From Saccharomonospora azurea NA-128 (GTDB lineage: Bacteria; Actinomycetota; Actinomycetes; Mycobacteriales; Pseudonocardiaceae): a stretch of DNA of 64,000 nucleotides. Location of the stretch: NCBI RefSeq assembly GCF_000231055.2, contig NZ_CM001466.1, positions 818,403-882,402 of the forward strand, read 5' to 3'. Below, one piece after another: positions 13,101 through 25,100 of this stretch. The notes beneath the pieces are model-generated. The model worked only from the letters and a program-made list of their open reading frames with translations. It did no database searches and had not been told where the DNA came from. How positions within the stretch are numbered: position 1 is the first letter of the stretch; every line of letters starts with the position of its first letter. The position numbers were made by a program, and so were the translations under genes.

Positions 13101-16100
13101 CCAGGTGAGCGGCGAGCTCCCGGATCGTGAGGTACTCGAAGAACAGCGTCTTGGGCAGCCGTCCGAGGTGTTCCTCCAGACGACGCGTGAGGCCGATGAC
13201 CAGCAGCGAGTCCAGGCCGTACCGTTCGAGCGACTCCATGGGCGCGATCTGCTCGGCCGGAAGTTTCGCCTCTTCCGCCAGCAGGTGCGTGAGGAACCGC
13301 TCGGCACGGCGGACGAACTCCTCCGGATCGCCCGCGGTCCCGACGGCCGGTTCGGTCGCCGGTCCCTCGGCGGCGTGGTCGTCGACGACGCGTGGTCCGA
13401 CACCGTCGCCGCCGACGAGAGCACCGGCCACGGTCTCGCTGTCGCCGGCGGTCACCAGCAGTCGGGTGTGCACGCTCGCCACGGCATCTTCCAGTGCTCG
13501 CAGCGCGTCGCGGCTGTCCAGCTCGACGATGCCGAGCCCGTCGCGCAGACGGCGCAGCGCCGCGGGGTCCGGACGCATCCCGCCGTCACGCCACACCGAC
13601 CAGTCCACGGCGAGGCTCCGACCGTGCCGCCTGCCCTCCAGACGGTGTCGCTCCCGGTCGGCGAGAACGGCGCCGAGGACGTTGCCGGCGTACGCGTACT
13701 CGGCCTGTCCCGCGCTGCCGAAGGCGGCTGCCGCCGACGAGAACGCCACGAAGTACTCCAGCGGTTGGTCCGCCGTGGCCTCGTCCAGCCACACCACGCC
13801 GTGGACCTTGGGTTCGAGGACGTCGCGGACCTCGCGGGCGGTCTTGCCGACGAGGAGGCCGTCGCGGAGCACGCCCGCCGCGTGCACGACCCCGGTGAGC
13901 GGGCCGTGCCGTTCGGTGACCTCACGGACGAGCCGGAACACGTCCTGCCGGTCGCTCACGTCGGCTCGGGCCGCACTCACCGCGAGACCCCGGTTCCGCA
14001 GCCGGTCCAGCCGACCGGCGACCTGGTCCGTGAGCGCGCCGCGATGGGCCAGCACGACCCGGCCCCCGGTGCGTTCCGCCAGCCGCTCGGCGACCAGCAG
14101 ACCCAGTGCTCCCGTGCCGCCGGTGACGAGGTGCACGCCACCCGTGCCGAACGGCTCCGTCGCGCGCGGCAGGTCCACCCGGCGCCAGGAGCGCACGTGC
14201 CGTCGCCCGCCGTCGATCGACACCTCCGCAGCGGCGCTCGCCGTGGCGAGTTCCCTCAGCCCGATGGCGACCGGATCCTCGTCGGACCCGTGCCCCACCG
14301 TGGTGACACGCAGAGCCGGGTACTCCTGGCTCACAGAGCGTCCGAACGCCGCCATCGCCGCGTTGAACGGCCGTCCGGGTGCCCCGTCCCGATAGACGTA
14401 GACATAGGACAACTCGCCGAGGTCCCGGGCGATCCACTCCCGGCAGAACGCCAGCGCCACGTCGAATCCGGCGTTCAACACCCGGTCCACGTCGTCGTCG
14501 CTCGGCGCGAGGTGCACGACGCGGGTGGGCGCGTCGGCGCGGTCGGCCAGCCGGGCGACGAGGTCGCTCACCCGGGCGGGATCGGTGAGCGACAGGACCG
14601 TCGCCTCCGGGAGCTGCTTCGCGCGGTCGCCGAGCCCCGCGGCGTCGAGCACCACGACAGCCGCCCCGTCCTGCGCCGCCAGGTCGGCCGGTTGCTCCGG
14701 GGCGACCGACCACTCGGGCACGAACGTGAAGGCACCGCCGTCGTGTCGAGGCCCGTTCGCGGCGAGGACCGGCCTCATCGCCAGGCCTTCGATCCGGGCG
14801 AGCACCTCACCGCGCTCGTCGGTGAGCTCGGCGTCGAACACGGCGTCGCCCGCCCGTCGGCGGAGCAGGACGTACGCCGACCGCTCCAGCGCCCCCGCCA
14901 CCTCGACCACGTCGACCGAGTACGGGAGGTGCGCGATCCCGTCGGTGTGGGCGGCCAGCATCCCCGCCGCTTGCAGCACCGCGTCGAGCATCACCGGGTG
15001 GAAGTGGTGCTCCCCTTCCTCGGCCGGGTGGTCGGTGTCTCTCAGCACGACGACGGCTTCCCGCTCGGCGAAGCCGAGTCGTTCGATCGCGCGCAGGCTG
15101 CTCCCGTACACGAAACCGTGCCGGGCGAACTCGTCGTAGCACTCCACGCCGTGACGCCACGTCCCGCAGCGCGACACGGCAGCGTCGACGTCGACGGGCG
15201 CCGTCGCCTGCGGGGTGACGAACACGATCCGGCCAGTCGCGTGACGGCGGCTGCCGGAGCCCTCGCTCACGAGCTCGTAGCCGACCGCGTCGCCGTCCGC
15301 GGTGAGCCGCATCGTCACACGTCGCGGGCGCTGTCCGGACAACACCACGGGCGCCTCCCAGGTGACGTGCTCGACGCGGGACACGGGCGCGCGCCCGTCC
15401 GCCCCGAGTTCGCCCGCCAGCCGGGCCATGTCGAGCACCACCACCCCGGGCAACACCGGCTCGTCGTTCAGCACGTGGTCGCGGAGGTAGAACTCCGTGC
15501 CGGTCAGGGTCTTGTCGAAGGCGCACGTGGACAGCGTCGACACGTTCGTGTCGAGCAGGAAGCGGTGGAGCCGCCGCGCGCGTTCCCTCTCGGGCGCCGA
15601 CGCCATGGCGCCCGCAGTCCGTTCGGGCCAGAACCGCGTGCGGGCGAAGGGATAACCGGGCAGGGCGATCCGGCCGGGCTTCTTCCGCGGGTACAGGAGA
15701 GTCCAGTCGATGTCCTCGCCCTCGGCCCACAGCGCGCACAGCGACGGGAGGTCGCCGTCCTGGGCGAGCGCACGCACGAAGGACTCCCAGGCGCTACCGC
15801 GTAGCATCCGGCGGCGTCGAGTCTGTGCCGTGCCGTGGCACACCGCGTCGTTGGCCTGCGCGTCGGCGATGTCGTCGAGCGCACGCAGCAGTGACTCCCG
15901 GTCGGCCGCGACGACGGCGGCGCGGTGTTCGAAACCGTCACGTCCGGTCTGGAGAGTGAACGCCACGTCGGGCAGAGCGACGTCGTGCGCCCGGAGGAAC
16001 TCCGCCAGCCGGCGAGCCACGTCCTGCAACCCCTGCTCGGTCCGGGCGGACAGGGGATAGGCCAGGTCGCCGTCCGTCCGTGCGGGCGCGGTGACCGGGC

Positions 16101-19100
16101 GCGGAGTCGCCTCGTCGAGCACGAGGTGGGCGTTCGCGCCACCGAAGCCGAAGGAGCTGAGGGCCGCACGGCGCGGCAGCACGCGCCCGTCAGGGTCCTG
16201 CGGTCGCGGCCACGGTCGCGTTCGATCGACCACCGTGAACGGGGTGCCGGTCAGGTCGATGTGGGAGTTGAGCGTGCGCTGGTGCAACGTCGCGGGCAGC
16301 ACGCCGTGCTCCAGGGCCAGCACGGTCTTGATGAGCCCCGCCACGCCCGCCGCGGCTTCGAGGTGTCCGATGTTCGTCTTCACCGAGCCGAGTCCGCACG
16401 TGGGTCGGTCGGGCATGGACCGCCCCGCCGACCGGTACAACTCCGCGAACGCCGTCGTCAGACCGGACACCTCGATCGGGTCGCCCAGCGCCGTTCCGGT
16501 GCCGTGCGCCTCGACGTAGCCGACCGTCGCGGGATCGCCGCCCGCCGCGCGGTGCGCCGCCACGATCGCCTCGGCCTGTGCGTCCGGGCTCGGCGCGGTC
16601 AGGGAGTTGGTCCGGCCGCCGTGGTTGAGAGCCGATCCCACGATCACCGCACGCACCGGGTCCGCGTCCCGCTCCGCCGCGGCACGCGGTTTGAGCAGCA
16701 CCACCCCGACGCCCTCGCCGCGCACGTAGCCGTCGGCGTCGTCGTCGAAGGCCTTGCAGCGCCCGTCCTCGCTGAGCATCTCGTTGCGGCTGAGCGCCAC
16801 GTACAGCGACGGCCGGAGGATCAGGCTGACCCCGCCGGCGAGCGCGAGGTCACACGCTCCGGTCCGCAACGCGGTGCAGGCGAGCTCGACGGCGGTGAGC
16901 GAACTCGAACACGCCGTGTCGACACCGAGACTCGGCCCCCGCAGATCCAGCAGGTACGACACCCGGTTGGGGATCACCGACAATGCCGAGCCGGTGATGG
17001 TGTGGCCCTCGATCTCCCGGCCGGCGTCCTGCAACACCTCCGGGTACTCGGAGTTCGTGACACCGAGGAAGACCCCCACCCGCTTGCCGCGCAGGTCGCT
17101 CACGCGCATCCCGGCGTTCTCGACCGCGTGCCACACGGCCTGCAGCACCAGCCGCTGCTGCGGGTCCATCAGCTCGGCCTCCCGCGGCGAGATGCCGAAG
17201 AACGCCGCGTCGAAGCAGTCGACGTCCGGCACGAAGCCGCCCCACCGGGACCGGGAGTCCTGCTCGAACTCGCGCCAGTCCCACCGCTGCGGCGGGATCT
17301 CCTCCACGAGGTCCCGTTCCTCGACGAGATTCGTCCAGAAGGCGTCGAGGTCGGGCGACCGCGGGAACCGTCCCGCCATCCCGATGATCGCCACGCCGCT
17401 CGACCAGGCAGTGAGGCGCGGCTCCTCGCCGCGAGCCGCGACCTCGGCGATCTCGGAATCCTCGGAATCCTCGGAGTCCTCGGGGGACCTCGGCGTCTCG
17501 GCGCCGGAGCCCCCGAGGTGGGCGGCGAGCGCCGCGAGGGTCGGGCGGCTGTAGAAGAGCGTGGGCGTGACCTCCACGGCGAAGCGCGAGGCGACCCGGC
17601 TGCTCAGTGCCGTGAAGGACACCGAGTTGAGTCCGAGCTCCCCGAAGGGCGTGTCCGGTGGGACCTGGTCGGCGGGCAGGCCGGCCAGCTCGCCGACCAG
17701 CTGCGCCAGCTCGCGTTCGACCGTGGAGTGGTGTGTCCGCCCACGGGACTCCGGTGCGGTTTCCGCCGCGACTCCCCACTCCGCGCGCAGCCGGGGCAGC
17801 GGCGACGCGGCCAGAGTGGACCGATCGACCTTGCCGTTCAACGTCTGCGGGAACGACCGCAGCTCGACGAGGACGTCGGGGATCATGTACTCGGGCAGCC
17901 ACGAGCGCAGCTCCTCACGGCTCCGTTCGTTCCGTCCGTCGCCGAGATAGCACCCGCGCAACCCGGTGTTGCCGAGCCCGTCACGCGTCGCCACCACCAC
18001 GGCGTCCCGCACACCCGGCAGCGCCCGCATCGCCTGCTCGATCTCGGCGGTCTCCACCCGGTGTCCGCGGATCTTGACCTGGTTGTCCAGCCTGCCGAGG
18101 TAGTCGAGCCGCCCGTCCGGTCGCCGGCAGACCTCGTCACCGGTCCGATACAGACGGACCGCGGGCCCGCCCAGGACGGGACGGGACACGAACCGTTCGG
18201 CGGTCAGTTCGGGCCTGCGCAGATAGCCGCGGGCCAGGCCGTCGCCGCCGATGTAGAGCTCACCGGGCACACCGCTCGGGACCGGTCTGCCCTCGCCGTC
18301 GAGCACGTACAGGGTGGTGTTGGCGATGGGCGTGCCGATCGTGACCTCGTCGCCCGGACGGATCCGGGCGACCGTCGACCAGATCGTGGTCTCGGTCGGA
18401 CCGAACAGGTTCCACAGCTCGGCGTTGCCCTCGGCCAGCCGCGTGGCCGTCTGGGGATCGAGCGCCTCACCGCCGCACAACACCCTCAGGTTCGCGTTGC
18501 CCCGCCATCCGGCCTCCAGGAGCATCTTCCACGTCGCCGGTGTCGCCTGGACGACGTTCGCCGCACCCGACTCGATCTCGGCCCGCAACCGCGCCCCGTC
18601 GCGGGTGACCTCCTCGGGCGCGATGCGCACCCGACCCCCGGTGATCAACGGCAGGTACAGCTCCAACGCGGCGATGTCGAAACACACCGTCGTCAGCGCC
18701 AGGAGACAGTCGTCGGGCCCGAAGCCCGGTTCGCGTGCCATCGAGGTCAACAGGTTCGTCAGCGCCCGGTGCCCCACCTCGACGCCCTTCGGTTTCCCGG
18801 TCGAGCCCGACGTGTAGATGACGTAGGCCGTGTCGTCGGCACCCGCGTGGCGTTGCTCCGCCGCAGGAGGGGCCGCGGCGATCGCGCCGGAGTCGGTGTC
18901 GAGGCACACGACCGGAGCGGCGTCGCCGAGGACGGGGGCGATCGTCGACCGGGTGACGACGAGATTCAGTTCGGCGTCCTCGACCATGTACGCCAACCGC
19001 GAGGCGGGATACGTCGGATCGAGGGGAACGTAGGCCGCCCCGGCGCGCTGCACCGCGAGCAGCGCGACGACGAGGTCCACCGACCGGTCGAGCAGCACAC

Positions 19101-22100
19101 CGGCGACCGACCCGCGCCCGATGTCGCGCGAGCGCAGGTACCCGGCCAGCCGGTCGACCCGGCGAGCCAGCTCCGCGTAGGTGACCGTCTCGTCGCCGTA
19201 CTCCACGGCCACGGCGTCCGGAGTGGACGCGGCCCGCCGGAGGAACAGGTCGCACGTCGTCGACTCGGCGGGATACTCCCGGCGCGTGGCGTTCCACGCG
19301 TGCAGCTGGGCGATCTCGTCCGACGTCAACAACGCCGCCGAGCCGATCGGCCGATCGGGTTCGGCGAGGACCTCGGCGAGCAGGTGTTCGAAGTGCGCGC
19401 CGAACCGTCGCACGGTGTCGGGCCGCAGCAGGTCGGGGTTGAACTTGAGTGTGTACCGGCACCCGTCGCCGTCCTCGATGACGTCGAGCGTCAGGTCGAA
19501 CTCGCCCTCCTGGTGGACGCCGTCCACCATGCCCCTGACCAGCCCGTGGCCCCGGTGCCGCCCGGCCCAGTTCTGGAAGTAGAACGCCACCCCGAACAAC
19601 GACCGTCCGGGATGCCGTCGCCGGGCCCGGAGTTCCTCGTCGAGGCGCAGCAGCGGGTAGGCGCTGTGGTCGAGCGCGTCCGACACCGTCGTGCGCACCC
19701 GACGCAGCAGCTGCGCGAACGACGTGGCGGGGTCGACCTCCTCGGCGAGCACGACCATGTTCATGAAGTAGCCGAGCACGTCGTCGAACCCGGTCCCCGG
19801 ACGTCCCGAGGTGGGGGTGCCCACGACCACCTGACGCTGCCCGCCGTACCGGTGGAGCACGGCCAGATACCCGGCCAGCAGCACGCTGAACAACGAGGTG
19901 TGCTCGGCGGCGGCGAGCCGGCGGGCGCGCTCGACGAGCTCGCCACCGAGCAGGCCCTCCACGCTGTCACCCCGGAAACGGGGCACCTCGGGCCTCGCCG
20001 AGTCGAGCGGCAACGCGTCCGGGGACAGCTGCTCGGGCAACCGGGCCAACCAGTAGTCCCGGAGCCGCTCGCCCTCGGGACCGGCCAGCAGGTCGCGCTG
20101 CCAGGACACGAAGTCGGCGAACGTTCGCGACGGCGGCTCGGTGCTCGGGTACCGGCCGTCGCGGATCGCGCGGTAGGTCGTCTCCAGCTCGTCCAGGAAA
20201 AGTCCGATGGACACCCCGTCGAACACGATGTGGTGCAGGGTCACCAGCAGGGCCTTGCGGCCGTCCGGGAGCGTGTAGAGCGTCGCCCGCACCAGCGGCC
20301 CGGTGTCCAGGTCGAACGGGCGGCGCACCTCGTGCCGCATCCGCTCGGCGAGCATGCCGGCGTCGTCGGTGAGCGGATACTCCTGGGTGAACGGCAGTGC
20401 GCTCCAGCCCGCGACGACCTGGACCGGCCCGTCGTCGGTGGTCCGGATGGTCGTGCGCAGCGCCCCGTGCCGGTCGAGGAGGTGCTGCAGGGCCGCCCGC
20501 AGCGCCGTGACGTCGACGTCCTCCTCCAGCCAGGAGGCCACGGGCAGGTTGTAGGCATAGTTCCCCGCGGCGACCTGTTCGAGGATCCAGAGCGCTCGTT
20601 GCCCCTCGGACAGAGGGAACGTCGAGGTGGGCGGCTGCTCCGCCGGCGCGGACAGCAGGCGTGTCGCCACCGCCGTGGTCGGGGGCACGTCCACCGGCCG
20701 CCCGGCCGACGGCTCGGTCTCCCGCCGGGTCGAGGGCTCGGGCTGCGTCTGCGGCTGTGGCCGCGGAGCAGGCGTGATCAGTCCGGCGTGGACGACGTAC
20801 TCGACGATCTCCCGCACGGTGGGGTACTCGAAGAAGTCGTTGACCGACAGCTCGATCCCGAAGCGCTCGCGGACCCCCGCGACGATCTTCATCCCGGTCA
20901 GCGAGTCGAACCCGTACACGTGCAGGGAGCGGTCGACGTCGATCCGCTCACCGAGTTTCAGAGCGTGCTCGACCACCGAGGCGCACTCCTCGACGAGAGC
21001 GGCGTGGTCCTGGGCGCTCTCCGGTTCGTCGGCCGGCTGTGACGGCGCCGGCGACTCCACGGCCGTCTCCTCTGCCGGAGCGTCCACAGTGTCCTCCGCG
21101 GTCCCCGGGACCGGGGCCGCCGGACTCTTCTCACGCTCGCCGACGAGGACGGTCTGCCCCAGGTCTCGGCCCTGCGAGTCGCACCGACCCACGTGGACGA
21201 CCGGGGAGAAGCCGTGCTCGGACAGCAGCTCTCGCCACGTGTCCGGCCGGGCGAGCGGCGAGTCGGGGATACGGACGGCCGGGTCGTCGAACAACCACCA
21301 GCCGTCCAGGGTTCCGCCGCCGATGGTGTTGCTGCACCGGACGCTGGTCAGCTCGTTGAGCACGAGCCATCCGCCCGGCCGCAACAGCCGCGCGATCCTG
21401 GTGAGAGTGGCCGACAGGGTCGACGTGGCGTGCACGACGTTGGTGGCGAGCACCAGGTCGAACCCGCCGGGTTCGAAGCCCTGCGACTCGGGCTCGGCTT
21501 CGAGATCCAGCAGGCGGAAGCGGACGAACGGGTGCCGCCCGCCGAACTCCCGTTCACCGTGTTCGAGGAACAGCGTGGACACATCGGTGAACACGTACTC
21601 CACGCGGTGCGCCGCCGAGGCCACCACGGGCAGCACCCGGTCGGTGGTGGCACCGGTGCCCGCCCCCAGTTCGATGATCCGCACGGGGGCGTCCGGCGAG
21701 GTCCGGGCCAGGTACTCCCGCACCGTCTCGGCCATCAGGTCGTTGAACGCGTCGGTCAGCGGGTTGCCCCGGTAGAAGTCGCGCACGCGCTCCATCGAGC
21801 CGTCCGGGAACATGATCTCGGTCGCCCGCCGGCGACCACGAAGGACGTCGGGATAGCGCTCCAGACACGATTGGGTGAGGGTGACGGTGGAGCGGAGATC
21901 GGGATGCTCGGCCGCGAGCCGCTCGAACCGCGCCGCCACGGCGTCGGCGGTGCGCGCGGTCGCCGCCGCGGGCAGCACCCGCACCGCTGTCCCGTCGGCG
22001 GCCAGGTACCCGGCGTCGATCAGGATGTTGAGCAACGCGTCGGTGAGCCGGGCGAACCTGTCGGCGATACCCAGCTGCCGCACCAACGCGGTGCGCTCGT

Positions 22101-25100
22101 GCCGCTCGCCCTCGTGGTGGAACACGCCCATCCGCCGGAACGCGTCCAGCAGCGCGTCCTCACAGACGTCGTCGAGATCCGCGTAGGCCTGGCGGATCCG
22201 GTCGATCTCGGCGTCGGCGGGGCGGTTGCGCTGTAGCGTCGCGGCCACCGCGGCAAGCCGCGACTGCTCCACGGCAGTCGACGGCGGTTCCCAGCCGAGG
22301 GCGCGCAGTGCTCCCGGTCGCGCACTGATCGGCACGACCTGCGGCACACCGCTGCGCAGGATCGCCTCCACCGCCGCCACGCCGTGCGCGGTGCCGAAGG
22401 GTTCGATGCCGAGGTCGGCGAACAGCGTCGCCAGCCCGGGTCGTGCTCCGGAACCCACCTGGCCCCAGTAACCCCAGTTGACCACCCGGACCGGGCACGT
22501 CAGTCCGGCCGACAGCGCGTAGGCGTCCTCGAACGTCGTCGCTGTGGTGTAGGCGCCGTTGCCCGCCGCCGCCGCGAACGCGCCGATCGAGGAGAAGAAC
22601 ACGACGAAGTCCAGCGGCTCGTGTCGTAGCTGCTCGCCCAGCGCCACGCTGCCGTCGACCTTCGCCGCCAACGCCTCCCGGAAGCCGTCGTCGTCGAGCT
22701 CGGTGAGCGTCCGGGTGTCGAAGCTCATCGCGGAGTGGATCACTCCGTGCAGCGCCCCGAACCGCTCCCGTGCCCGGCGCACCGCCTCGGTCACCGTGCC
22801 GGGACGCGCCACGTCACCTCGAACGTGCAGGACGTCGCCACCGGCGGCGCGCACCCGGTTCACGCACTGCTGGTGGTGCGCGGACAGGGGGCCCCGGCTG
22901 AGCCACACCAGCTTCGCGCGGTGGGTGCGCGCGAGGTACTCCGACAGGGCCATACCGATGCCACCGGTACCGCCGACGAGGAGGTAGACCCCGTCCGCCC
23001 GGAACGTGGGCCCGCCGTCGTCGGCCAGCGTGACCTGCTCCAACGCCCGCGTGTACCGCACCCCCTCACGCAGCAGGACGCTGCGCCCGGTGCGACTCAC
23101 GGGTTCGGCCACCACCGCTCGGGCCAGCGCCGATCGTGCCTGGTCGGTCGCGGTGTCGGACTCCGAGACGTCGACCGCGACAGCGCGCAGGCCCGCGAAC
23201 TCCTTCGGCAGCACCTGCGTCAGGCCGTGGCACGCGGCGGCGTGGGGGTTCGTTCCCCCCTGGCCGTCCGGCCGGTACACGTCGCTGGTGACCACCGTCA
23301 GCGTGCGCGGCTGGCCGGTCCGATGCAGGCGACGCGCCGTGCGCAGCAGGGAACGGACACCCGTGCGCAGGTCTTCGTCGAGCGACGCACCCGCGCCGAC
23401 GCCTCCGAGGTGATAGACGTGGTCCGCCGTGTCCAGGACGGACGGGTCGACCTCCTCGTCCGCGCGCAGCACCACGACGCCGGCATGCGCATGGCACTCG
23501 GCGATCCGCTCGCTCAGCCACGGCCAGCGCCCGCCGGTCAGGATCACGACGCGGCGCGACGACACAGCCGTGCGGGGGTCCGGGAACTCCGTGACCTCCG
23601 CCGTCGAAGGAGTCCACACCGGACGGTAGTAGTCGGGTGCCCGACCGGCCTGCGGGCTCACCGCTGGCACATCGCTACTCGTCGTCCGGGCGGTGGCCGG
23701 GAGGTCGGGGATCCAGTACCGCTCCCGGGCGAACGGGTAGGTGGGCAGGGCGATGCGGTGGGGCCACGGCTGCTCGTGCAGGCGAGACCAGTCGACCACG
23801 GCGCCGCGCACCCAGTGCGCGCCGAGCGCCGCGACGTCGCGGTCGGCGACCGCTCGCTCCAGCTCGTCGGCGGCCACACGGTGCTCCCGGTCGGCCTTGT
23901 CACCGACGTCCACGCCGTTGTCGTCACCGTCGGCATAGTTGCGCAGCCGATCGCGGGCCTCGGCCAGGCCGCTCGCCACGAAGGCGAGGCGGACGGCCAT
24001 CGCTTCGCGGCCCGTCTGCAGGGTGTAGGCCAGGTCGGCGAGCGACAGCGCCGGGTCCTCGGCCGTGAGCCGGCGCGCGATGCGATCACCGAGCTCCGCG
24101 GGCGAGGACAGGCCCAAAGCCCCGGGCACCCGCACCCCGAACCGCTCCCGCACCAGGTCCGCGAGGGCGACCTGCTGCGCCGCATCCGCCCCGAGGTCCG
24201 TGAGGGCGACGTCCGGGTCCACGTCCTCGGGCGCGACGTGCAGCACGCGCGACGCCATCCGCACGCACTCGCTCCGGCACCGTGCAAGCAGGGCCTCGTC
24301 CACCGCGAGCGCGTCGTCGAGGAAATCCGCCAGCTTCCCGGCATAGACACGCAGCCGCTCCGACGTCCGCGCCGACAGGACGACGAGTTGCGGGCCGCGA
24401 TCGGGCGTCGGCGCCCGATCGGCCTCGGGCACGTACTCCTCGACAACGAGGTGCGCGTTCGCTCCGCCACCGCCGAACGAGCTCACCCCGGCCACCCTGG
24501 GGAGCTCGACCCCGTCGGCGTCGCGCGGGCGTGGCCAGTCACGGAGGCGCTGGGGCACGACCAGCGACGACCCCGAGAAATCGATCTCCGGGTTGAGCTC
24601 CTCCGAGTACAGCGAGGGCGCGATCTGCCCGTGCCGGAGCTGCATCAGCACCTTGGTCAACCCTGCGATGCCGGCCGCGGACTCGAGGTGCCCGATGTTC
24701 GACTTGACCGACCCGACCGGGCACTCGGCCGCGGTCTCCCCGGAGCCCTGCCCGGAGAGCGCGGTGCGCAGACCGGCGATCTCGATGGGGTCCCCGAGGG
24801 GAGTTCCGGTGCCGTGCGCCTCGACGTAGCCGACGCGGTCCGGCTCGATCCGGGCGGCGCGCAACGCGTCCTCGATGACCTTCGCCTGCGCGGACGGGCT
24901 GGGCACGGTGTACCCGACCGTCTTGCCGCCCGCGTTGATCGACGAACCCCGCAGGATGCCGTAGATGCGGTCGCCGTCGGCCACCGCGTGTCGCAACGGC
25001 TTGAGCAGCACCGCGCCCGCGCCCTCGCCGGCGACGAACCCGTCCGCACCGGATCCGAAGCTCCTGCAGCGGTCGCCGTGGGAGATCATCGAGCGCCGTG

